From assembly GCA_026702845.1 (NCBI GenBank), contig JADCLS010000004.1, forward strand, positions 248,001 through 312,000: a DNA stretch of 64,000 bases, given 5' to 3'. The notes below the pieces were generated by a model, which saw only the letters and a program-made list of their open reading frames with translations, was not told the origin of the DNA and made no database searches. The translations under genes and the position numbers were made by a program. Shown here piece by piece: positions 56,986 to 64,000 of this stretch (positions within the stretch are counted from its first letter, which is position 1; every line of letters begins with the position of its first letter). Origin of the DNA: Candidatus Heimdallarchaeota archaeon (GTDB taxonomy: Archaea; Asgardarchaeota; Heimdallarchaeia; Heimdallarchaeales; Kariarchaeaceae).

Positions 56986-58020
56986 CTACTGAGATTTCTC
57001 ATACCTTTTCCGCTTAATCTTTAATTCTTCCAGAAGAACGTCATTCTCCAACCTTCTCAACACGGCTTCAATTGAATCCCACCAACTTGGTATAGTATCA
57101 TTTTGTCTGCAAGCATAGTAAACAAAACTCAGATCTTCCATTCGTGGGATCTCATCTGTTTCAATGATATAATCCTCAATATTCTGCAGAAGCTCCTCTT
57201 GATGATCGCTCCAGTAATGATAATGTGAACACTCAGGACATGAAGAGATCTTATCCCCCTTAACCCGATTGAAGACGTAAGAATACCATGTATGGCCTTT
57301 GTTACATTCCCACAACAAGTATTTATCAGCACCAGGAGCGATTTTTTCGGGGTCGATATTGTTATTACGATGTAATTGTTTAACCAGAGCAGGGTACAAT
57401 ACAGCAATGGAATCCTCCTTCAACACGATTTTTTTATCACACACCGCACAACCAGGAGGTTTAGAATTGGCTAGATCTCTGCTAACCTTAGCAATAATTC
57501 GTTGGGTAATATGCCCTTTATTACAGACAAAGAATGCCTTCTTTATGGAAAAAGGGAAAAAGTGTTCTGGAGATAAGGAATTGCTATCAGACCAGTATTG
57601 TTTTACTTCAGGAAACATAAGTAATAGATTATGATGATTCAGATCCCTTTGGTTACATTGAGGGCATGATGACAATTGGTTCACCTTATTGTAAATAGTT
57701 ACCTGATATCTATGCCCCTCTTTACACTTCCACCATACGTTTTTCCTCATACCCCGGGTTAACTCCTCAATTGGGTATATATCATCATATTCCTTAGCAA
57801 CACTCAGGTTTTTGATACTATTCTCCTCAATCTTACAGATATGACAGCCACTTCCACGATTTATTCTATGGACAACTCGTTTTTCATAGATATGCCCCCT
57901 CGGACATTTCCATTTCAATGGACGATTACTCTGAGCTGCAGTATTGATTTCTTCTGGGTTAACTAATTCTTTGGATATCTCAGGAAAATCACGTAAAGTA
58001 AGTCCTTTCTTCCCAGACAT
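56986..58020 (-). CDS. Repeated zinc-ribbon protein (WxCxxGHxW / CxxC type)
   Basis: 344 residues made of about four to five repeats of ~65 residues: WKCPRGHIYEKRVVHRINRG ... GCHIC; WWKCKEGHRYQVTIYNKVNQ ... SCPQC; FVCNKGHITQRIIAKVSRDL ... GCAVC; WECNKGHTWYSYVFNRVKGD ... SCPEC. This matches the treble-clef/zinc-ribbon repeats (DUF4379-like) found in phage and giant-virus proteins, where some are joined to endonucleases. DNA or RNA binding is likely. Confidence 0.75.
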   Translation of the reverse strand: MSGKKGLTLRDFPEISKELVNPEEINTAAQSNRPLKWKCPRGHIYEKRVVHRINRGSGCHICKIEENSIKNLSVAKEYDDIYPIEELTRGMRKNVWWKCKEGHRYQVTIYNKVNQLSSCPQCNQRDLNHHNLLLMFPEVKQYWSDSNSLSPEHFFPFSIKKAFFVCNKGHITQRIIAKVSRDLANSKPPGCAVCDKKIVLKEDSIAVLYPALVKQLHRNNNIDPEKIAPGADKYLLWECNKGHTWYSYVFNRVKGDKISSCPECSHYHYWSDHQEELLQNIEDYIIETDEIPRMEDLSFVYYACRQNDTIPSWWDSIEAVLRRLENDVLLEELKIKRKRYEKSQ

Positions 58021-58639
58021 CTATATACTAGATAACTATTGAATTAATAAAATTATGCATTTCTGTTCAGAGATCTTATTCCTTTGAATATAATTCAAAG
58101 AATACAACAATTCATGATATCCCGTTTATTCAAAAATACTAGTGAGATTGGATATTAAAATCTAATGATTTAATTCTTCAGATACGACGGTTAAACCAAT
58201 TTATTATCATTTTTCAAGATAAATGTTTTTATGTTACCCCATCGTATTCTTAAATGAACTGCCATAGTACTAAGCTTAGCTGTAGAGTATGCGAAACCAA
58301 TACAATTGTGTGTCTGGCCAGACTTTTTCATGTTCGGTATTATGGCAGGCTCAATTTATCCTTCTCAAGTTATCGGATAACTTAATCATTAATCCCGAAA
58401 GTATTCCTTAAAATATATCTTTCTAATTTCATTACTTCATCGATTTAGGGTCAGATTTAGCAATTTAAAGAAAACATCGTTCTGAAAATGAGGGTTATAT
58501 AAGCATTGAGAGTCATCTCTAAAAGTGAAAGTTTATATATGAAATTGGCCCTCAGAAAAAAGAATTACAGATAAAATTAGATAAATAGCCATAATTAACA
58601 ATGAATCATAATTTTTCTAAAAGGTTTGAAATCATAAAA
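58021..58639. other. 619-base gap with orphan promoter and short repeat
   Basis: No gene or known RNA was recognised. It contains a 16-base copy of the 3' end of the next gene (58138-58153) and a minus-strand promoter of the shared type (58494-58529). Downstream of that promoter only a six-codon frame is present. Confidence 0.5.
58494..58529 (-). promoter_or_regulatory. Orphan promoter with the shared element
   Basis: On the minus strand: TTCACTTTTA (58520-58529), ACTCTC, then CTTATATAAC (58494-58503). It fits the ligA/dpdA layout but has no gene downstream for ~450 bases, which hints at a small RNA or lost gene. Confidence 0.45.
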
Positions 58640-61543
58640 CTAGTGAGATTGGATTATCAGTTTCAATTTGTTATACAATCGTTGCAGATCATCAAGTAAA
58701 TCCGATTTTCTCACATGCATCTCTACTCCAAAATAAGTCAGTAGGAGGTCAGGTTCATCACTTTCAAGTATCTCTCCCAGCAACTCCTGCAAAGAGTAAC
58801 CATCTCCCTTGTACAGCACCTGTTTCAGCACCAGATCCGCCTCAGAGTATTCCAACACCAAATGATACTTACCTAGCTTTTTCTCAAGGGAAATCTGATT
58901 GAATCTAGTATCAATTGGCTCACCACAATCATGACAGGATTGCTTATGATTTTGGATCCGTTGCTTCCACTTCCAAGTCTGTCTCACCAATAGATGATAA
59001 TCTGCATAGTGATTATATCTCACACATTCCTCCATAAACTTCTCAAGCTGTTCTATATCTACACAATCATCACCAATTGGGATAAATTGCTCAATCACGT
59101 TATTCCGCTCGAAAATCAATAATTTTTCATTATCTATTCCAACGCGTGGTTGCTCGAGGGAAATATCTGGATAAATACGAGCTAATATCTCCTTCATCTG
59201 GTTAAGCACCTCAAGTTTGGATTGTGGAATAAATGGGAATTCATCAACAGAAAAATTGCTATGGCTTCGCTTGATAACAAGAGACCCTTTCTTGTATCCA
59301 GTGTGAATTTCATACACTCTATCCAATACCAATAGTTTTTTGCTCTCAATCTCCACTACCCGGCCTTCTTTTACATCAAAAGTACTGGTATTGATAAATG
59401 AAATATCACGGGGGTCTATGGTTTTTCCCTCTCTATACAATCCAATTTGCTTATCCAGAATAATTACCGAATACTCGTCTGTGTTCAACTCATAATAGTT
59501 CTTTATAGATTGTGGATAAAATACAGGAGCTGTTTCTACCAGATGATACACATGTCTGAATAGTCGGGGTTGAATCTTCATATAATATCTACCTTTGATT
59601 GCTTGAACATGATCTTCAACAAAAAACCAGTATAGCTTGGAAATAATGATATCATCCCAGCCCCTCAACAGCTTGATGATATTGAGCTGCATTATGATCC
59701 AATCATGATTACGACGATATTCCTTACGCAACTTGGTAATGTAGGAGGCCCGAATTATCTCATGATTTAGAACCTCCTGTAGATTAAAAATATCCTCTCC
59801 TCTTTGAATACGCTCCAGATCCTCATGATCAGAACGAATGTTGAATGAATGATACTTTTTCTTTCCCAAAACTGCATCAATGATTAATTTCACCTTCTGT
59901 TCCAGAACCTCAAAGGGATCAGCCACCTCAAAGTACTCCAGTTGTGTCTGCGGAATTATCGAGAACATATCTGGAATGATCACCTGTGGTTCAAATGACC
60001 TGTTAATTGATAGATCAATAAAAGTACTTGGAACATCTAATTCCTCTAGATCAGTATATACCTCATCATCAGGATCATAAGTAAACCATTTCCCGGTCAA
60101 GTCAGTGGTGATTTCAGGTAGACTATAGGTGGCCCTTATTGGTTTCAATAAATACCCCTCATCATTAGTCAATTCCAGTCTTGTGGCAATATCAAGAATA
60201 ATACTTTCTGAAGTATCTATATGTTCCTGTTGTATTCTCTTGATATGAAGTCCATAGATAATACCATCATCAGAAAACTCATGCTTAATCCCTGCAAGTT
60301 GAGTATCATATTGCAATGTATTTGATAGATCACAGATTCTCAGTATCCCATTTTGGGATAGATATCTAAAAATCTCTCTGAAATCCCCATTTATTGAGTA
60401 ATAATACTGCTCATCTGTCTTAATAGGATCAATCATCTGTTTTTTGGGATACTCACGTAACTGCAGCTTATGTGCTGGTCGGATTATGGTTATGGCGATA
60501 TTGTACTCTTCAGACAGGATATATGTTCCTGATCTGATGGCATCCTCGAGGGTATTGTAAATGATGGATCTTACCAGCTTCTCCTTCTCATATTCAAAAG
60601 CATCAAGAGTAATGATCCCAGTACCAATAGTGCATTTTCTTTGACATTCCCGTTGATAAATTCTCTCAATCTGATCTCTGTAAATCTCCACTTGACGAAT
60701 AGATTGTGAATTCTTACTGGAATTAATTGTGGAGGAGAATTCTCGAAAACTCATGAGCTGATATTTGATACCATGTTGTGAGTATTCCAGATAAGAATGC
60801 GTTTTCACATCAAGCAGCAAATAAGGCTCGTAATGATCCTTCAATCCCCAGTGTAAGATGAGTAAATCTGCGATAGCTGCATATTCATCAGATATATTAA
60901 TCTCAGAGAGTACCAGATACTTTCCTTGAAAAGGAATATTGAAGAATTCTTTCAGCGGTCTATCACTCTTGATATACCCCCATCCAATCTCATTATGTAC
61001 TTTTACACCAACTGTTTTTCTGAAATAATCCACATAATCAGTATATTCTCCCCCTGTGACTGATTTTGTATGTAATCGCTTCTCAAGTTTTAATTTCTTG
61101 GTAAAGGAATACATAACAGGTAATAGTTGGGTTAATTTGATACCACGTGATGAGTAATATTTGCAGGGATGTACATTCTTGATCTTTGATAGATATGGTA
61201 GAAGTGTGTAGTAGAATTGCCTCATCTTCTGCTCATTAAGGGGATAATAACCCAGAAAAGTATAGAATGGAATTGTTATTATGGCCAGGTCAGGATCCCT
61301 GAAATGTATTTCAGATAATTCTCGTGCAATATCAAATGCTTGTTGCAGAATTGATCTGGGATCCTCTCCTCTTTTCTTTCTAACCAGTTCCACCAGTATC
61401 CCCAGAGCCTCGTAAAAACCATACATGTCATCACTAACCTCAATCTTCACCCCCGATTGATTGACAATCTGCTTACAGTATGCTATTGCCTTTCCTGTAT
61501 AGATATTGGTTTTATTGTGCTGCTCAAAGAGAAACATCAGCAT
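58640..61543 (-). CDS. Large protein with possible PD-(D/E)XK core, unknown
   Basis: 967 residues, no membrane segment. Residues ~222-265 show an order compatible with a PD-(D/E)XK nuclease: AAIADLLILH (Asp226), YLLLDVKTHSYL (Asp245 and Lys247), then a helix with Gln262. A CHDCGEP motif near 895 might be half of a zinc site. The rest is not recognised. Size and position next to Orc1 suggest a large replication or restriction-type protein, but no helicase motifs (Walker A) were found. The function stays open. Confidence 0.6.
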   Translation of the reverse strand: MLMFLFEQHNKTNIYTGKAIAYCKQIVNQSGVKIEVSDDMYGFYEALGILVELVRKKRGEDPRSILQQAFDIARELSEIHFRDPDLAIITIPFYTFLGYYPLNEQKMRQFYYTLLPYLSKIKNVHPCKYYSSRGIKLTQLLPVMYSFTKKLKLEKRLHTKSVTGGEYTDYVDYFRKTVGVKVHNEIGWGYIKSDRPLKEFFNIPFQGKYLVLSEINISDEYAAIADLLILHWGLKDHYEPYLLLDVKTHSYLEYSQHGIKYQLMSFREFSSTINSSKNSQSIRQVEIYRDQIERIYQRECQRKCTIGTGIITLDAFEYEKEKLVRSIIYNTLEDAIRSGTYILSEEYNIAITIIRPAHKLQLREYPKKQMIDPIKTDEQYYYSINGDFREIFRYLSQNGILRICDLSNTLQYDTQLAGIKHEFSDDGIIYGLHIKRIQQEHIDTSESIILDIATRLELTNDEGYLLKPIRATYSLPEITTDLTGKWFTYDPDDEVYTDLEELDVPSTFIDLSINRSFEPQVIIPDMFSIIPQTQLEYFEVADPFEVLEQKVKLIIDAVLGKKKYHSFNIRSDHEDLERIQRGEDIFNLQEVLNHEIIRASYITKLRKEYRRNHDWIIMQLNIIKLLRGWDDIIISKLYWFFVEDHVQAIKGRYYMKIQPRLFRHVYHLVETAPVFYPQSIKNYYELNTDEYSVIILDKQIGLYREGKTIDPRDISFINTSTFDVKEGRVVEIESKKLLVLDRVYEIHTGYKKGSLVIKRSHSNFSVDEFPFIPQSKLEVLNQMKEILARIYPDISLEQPRVGIDNEKLLIFERNNVIEQFIPIGDDCVDIEQLEKFMEECVRYNHYADYHLLVRQTWKWKQRIQNHKQSCHDCGEPIDTRFNQISLEKKLGKYHLVLEYSEADLVLKQVLYKGDGYSLQELLGEILESDEPDLLLTYFGVEMHVRKSDLLDDLQRLYNKLKLIIQSH

Positions 61544-61672
61544 TTAATTAAAGTAAATACTATATAAGTAGAAAAAAATCATTTAGGAGAAATTGAAAAT
61601 CCTCTTCAATTATAATAAATTCTACAAAAATATCACATTGAATGTATTCTTATATTGTACTTCTTTTTTTTA

Positions 61673-61733
61673 CTTAAATACAAGTTTTTCTCAGGTGTTT
61701 AGGTGATCAATATCACCGAAACGAGGAGAAAAT
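61673..61733 (+). promoter_or_regulatory. Promoter, palindrome and Shine-Dalgarno of 61734 gene
   Basis: CTTAAATA (61673-61680), then a perfect palindrome GGTGAT-CAAT-ATCACC (61702-61717), then GAGGAG before the ATG. The palindrome lies in the leader and could be an operator or an RNA hairpin that controls access to the Shine-Dalgarno. Confidence 0.5.
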
Positions 61734-62408
61734 ATGAAGAAATATATTTCTTTTATTCTAAAAATTGTTGGAATTCTACTTATATTCATAGGATCCAATC
61801 AAGTTTTCCTTATTGGCGAGATTAGTGTCGAGTGGGAATACGGCATGAGCCCTCCAGGGATGGCATCAAGTGTGAATGGCACATTATTCGAACTGGGCTT
61901 GAATGAATTCAATTCTTATACTATTGAATACAATGAAGTAAATGAATCTTTCGATTTTTCTGAATCAGATGAGGAAGTGGATCCAGAAATCTCTGAATTG
62001 CTTAACATGATATATCAAGTATTATTGGCCGCAATAGCCCTGATCCTTTTAGGTGCTTTAATCCACCTCAAGAAATCATCGAAAATTGCATCTTTCCTAA
62101 TTCTTATAGGATGCGTTCTCACTGGAGGAATAGTGTATTTGATTTATACCTTGCAGGATCAGGTACTCAATCAGCTTCCTGGTGAGAGACAGGGAGATGT
62201 GGTTATATCACCAGGTGAGACTACAATAATTGACGGAACGTCATACACCTGGAATTACTCGGCTATTCTTCATATTGGAGATGGGGTGAATTTAATTATT
62301 TTTGGTGTAGTATCAGTTTTGATAGCACTCTTTATCAGAGGAAGTTATAACTACAAGAATAAAATTGATTTTGACTGGATCGATGATGATGACGATTGGG
62401 ATGATTAG
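61734..62408 (+). CDS. Membrane protein with acidic tail
   Basis: 224 residues. Helix 1 (~5-27; ISFILKIVGILLIFIGSNQV), external loop (~28-85), helices 2 and 3 (~88-135), loop, helix 4 (~185-205), then DFDWIDDDDDWDD at the C-terminus. No enzymatic motif. The palindrome in its leader suggests specific regulation. Confidence 0.65.
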   Translation: MKKYISFILKIVGILLIFIGSNQVFLIGEISVEWEYGMSPPGMASSVNGTLFELGLNEFNSYTIEYNEVNESFDFSESDEEVDPEISELLNMIYQVLLAAIALILLGALIHLKKSSKIASFLILIGCVLTGGIVYLIYTLQDQVLNQLPGERQGDVVISPGETTIIDGTSYTWNYSAILHIGDGVNLIIFGVVSVLIALFIRGSYNYKNKIDFDWIDDDDDWDD

Positions 62409-62483
62409 TTACTGGTAATAAAATTATCATAGATTTTCAAAATATTATTGGATTTATTGTGTAGCTCAAAGAAACAAGGATTA

Positions 62484-63653
62484 TCAGATTACTCTCTCCA
62501 CTCGTTCCACCAGTATCTGAGCAGGAATATCATAGAGTGTGATCTTAGATCGTCGCTCTTGTTTCCTTTCCTTCAGCGTTCCAGCGGTATGTGAGATTAT
62601 CCCCAGTTTCTCCAGACTATCAATGCACTGTCTGTAGGTGGCCAGAGATTGCACATTGAACTCCTGCTCCTCACTCAGTAATTTGAATTTCTCATAGGAT
62701 TCATTTACAGTTGTTGATACTTTATTTTTTCTTTGAAGTATCTTCCCGATAGCGAGTGCAGCAATCAGCTCATTCTTCTTCAAATCCTGAAAGATATCTG
62801 TTCGCAGTTCAGGATACACCTCAGTCTTGGCAGCTCTCACAAATTCGGCAGTGATACAATTCATACCCACTGCATTTGCCTTCAATCCAGCACGTAGCAG
62901 TATTTCTATCCCAAAGCGAGCATTGCGTGAACGAGAGCAAATATCAATAATAAGATCAAATACCTCATCTGATATCACATCTGCATAGAATGCCATTTCC
63001 TTACGATAGGTCAGAATAGTCTCCAGTTCTCCACGTTCATATCCCTGTAAATTGATCTGATCCTGTACTCTTCCTGACAACTCAGTGGATAACAGTAGAC
63101 TCCACTCAGATCTTCGACAGATGATCAGGATAGATAGTCTCCCATTTCCAGACATGAATAATTCATTCATTGAGATGAATGCCAGTATATCCTTACCTGA
63201 AAGCATAGATGCTTCATCAAGTGCAAGAACCAGCCGTTTATTCTCCTTTTCCAGACGGATAGCCAACATCTCCAGCAATTCCTCATCAGAAAAGCCTCTT
63301 CCTTGAATGTGAAAATTATCCATAGCAATTCTCCTCAAGATTGATGTCTTGGTTCTGAACGAATGGCAGTTGATATAGAACGTATCAAGATTGATGTTAT
63401 TTTTCACAGCTACATTTTTCAGATCTTCAAGCGTACGTTTAGCCAGAGTGGTCTTGCCTATCCCAGGAGGTCCAGTAATAGCTACATTCATGGCATAAGT
63501 GTGATCAGGATCGAGAAGAATGGATAAATTCTCGACCATTTGCTCAATCTCCCTCTCTCTACAAGGCAACTCAGCAGGCACAAAATCAGGTAATAATGTA
63601 ATCCTGTTGCGAAACACTGAATCAGCTTGTTTCCGAGCAAACATATTAGTCAT
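62484..63653 (-). CDS. orc1/cdc6: Orc1/Cdc6 replication initiator
   Basis: 389 residues. AAA+ domain with Walker A GPPGIGKT (61-68), Walker B LVLALDEA (141-148), sensor 1 region SILIICRR and an Arg-rich sensor 2 segment (RSRNARFGIEILLRAG). The C-terminal ~90 residues form a winged helix (LATYRQCIDSLEKLGIISHT). Orc1/Cdc6 binds origin repeats and loads MCM. The upstream region 63654-64000 is therefore the natural place to look for an origin, although no ORB-type repeat was recognisable by eye. The promoter carries the shared element with leaderless geometry. Confidence 0.9.
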   Translation of the reverse strand: MTNMFARKQADSVFRNRITLLPDFVPAELPCREREIEQMVENLSILLDPDHTYAMNVAITGPPGIGKTTLAKRTLEDLKNVAVKNNINLDTFYINCHSFRTKTSILRRIAMDNFHIQGRGFSDEELLEMLAIRLEKENKRLVLALDEASMLSGKDILAFISMNELFMSGNGRLSILIICRRSEWSLLLSTELSGRVQDQINLQGYERGELETILTYRKEMAFYADVISDEVFDLIIDICSRSRNARFGIEILLRAGLKANAVGMNCITAEFVRAAKTEVYPELRTDIFQDLKKNELIAALAIGKILQRKNKVSTTVNESYEKFKLLSEEQEFNVQSLATYRQCIDSLEKLGIISHTAGTLKERKQERRSKITLYDIPAQILVERVERVI

Positions 63654-63677
63654 TATCCTATAATCTATCTGTTTAAA

Positions 63678-63713
63678 TTAATAAAATTAAAGTCAGAGTG
63701 AATTATAAGTGAA
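63678..63713 (-). promoter_or_regulatory. orc1 promoter with tandem TTCACT boxes
   Basis: On the minus strand: TTCACTTATA (63704-63713), then TTCACTCTG (63694-63702), then TTTATTAA (63678-63685). ATG 63653 is 32 bases after the TATA start. Confidence 0.5.
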
Positions 63714-63953
63714 ATTTACCTTTTTCTTAATCTCTGGTTTCTGTATCTTAAAAGGATAATATCTGAAGATATAAAGATAAATCATATTTCTCTTATTTAA
63801 TATAAGGTTATTTTTTAATTAATAAATCATCATATGAAGGAGTTCATGCGAATAATCAATTATTTGAATTCTCTTACTTTCATCTCAATCATTCCCTATT
63901 TGAAATAATATCTATTTTTAGTGGAAAATACTTATTACTTTCCCATATTGCGA
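63714..63953. other. A/T-rich region upstream of orc1, possible origin
   Basis: Very A/T-rich with no gene. No clear origin-recognition-box repeat was seen, so an origin is only positional inference. Confidence 0.3.
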
Positions 63954-64000
63954 ATGGATATGGAATTAAAAATGATTAATGGGTTCATAATAGTATTCAA
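63954..64000 (+). CDS. Possible start of a gene running off the right edge
   Basis: An open frame begins ATGGATATGGAATT and stays open for the 15 codons left. A CTTATTACTT box lies ~25 bases upstream. Too short to judge. Confidence 0.2.
   Translation, partial: MDMELKMINGFIIVF

Noticed and set aside
63654..64000. Replication origin with ORB repeats
   Set aside because: The position beside orc1 is suggestive, but no repeated origin-recognition box was found by eye.

Overview
The window reads as part of a large archaeal extrachromosomal or integrated element (about one third G+C by eye) that carries its own DNA-replication and DNA-modification genes. Replication-type genes recognised are Orc1/Cdc6 (62484-63653), family-B DNA polymerase (33604-35427), an archaeo-eukaryotic-type primase (42925-44646) coupled to a Cas4-like nuclease, RadA-type recombinase (8973-10274), two OB-fold single-strand-binding candidates (40471-42824) and an NAD+-dependent DNA ligase (25664-27517). 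Orc1/Cdc6, PolB, AEP primase, RadA and TATA-type promoters point to Archaea. The leucine-rich-repeat, TPR-CHAT and TROVE genes would suit an Asgard or similarly complex archaeal host, but that is inference. No ribosomal, tRNA, central-metabolism, capsid or terminase gene was seen, so plasmid-like element is a better description than chromosome; virus cannot be excluded.

Layout. 1-7.7 kb: end of a TROVE/Ro60-like gene, then a TPR-CHAT protease gene and a divergent YkgJ-type gene lying between two near-identical copies of the 3' end of a subtilase-like gene. 7.7-10.3 kb: a PD-(D/E)XK nuclease with zinc ribbons and RadA. 10.3-25.2 kb: a giant Ig-like surface protein, two paralogous helical proteins, a coupled unknown gene, a duplicated TPR protein and a BspA-like surface protein. 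25.4-29.8 kb: LigA, a small zinc protein, a SWIM protein and an LRR protein. 29.9-33.6 kb: a second inserted-looking block (radical SAM DUF5131-like protein, three-Cys-motif partner, coiled-coil membrane protein, primase fragment) bounded by two copies of the polB 3' end. 33.6-45.3 kb: the replication/modification core (PolB, DpdA-like DNA guanine transglycosylase, HAD phosphatase, OB-fold proteins, primase, Cas4-like). 45.4-58 kb: accessory genes, including a membrane-anchored winged-helix regulator, a kelch surface protein, a nucleotide-cyclase-like protein and many small or broken genes. 58.6-63.7 kb: a 967-residue protein with a possible nuclease core, a membrane protein and Orc1/Cdc6.

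Two structural themes stand out. First, many core genes share one promoter architecture: a TTCACTTTTA or TTACTTTCGG-like box, a CTCTC box about one helical turn further on, a TTTATAT box, and the start codon 28-34 nt after the start of the TATA box, which implies leaderless mRNAs. In ligA and dpdA the outer box and the TATA box are separated by exactly the same distance. Second, at two places (possibly three) the 3' end of a minus-strand gene is repeated downstream of the intact gene, with foreign-looking cargo between the copies. Together these suggest an element with its own regulon that takes up cargo modules at gene 3' ends.

The DpdA-like protein predicts 7-deazaguanine-modified element DNA made from host preQ0. 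Several degraded genes show that the accessory part is turning over. All assignments come from reading motifs; no database search was possible.
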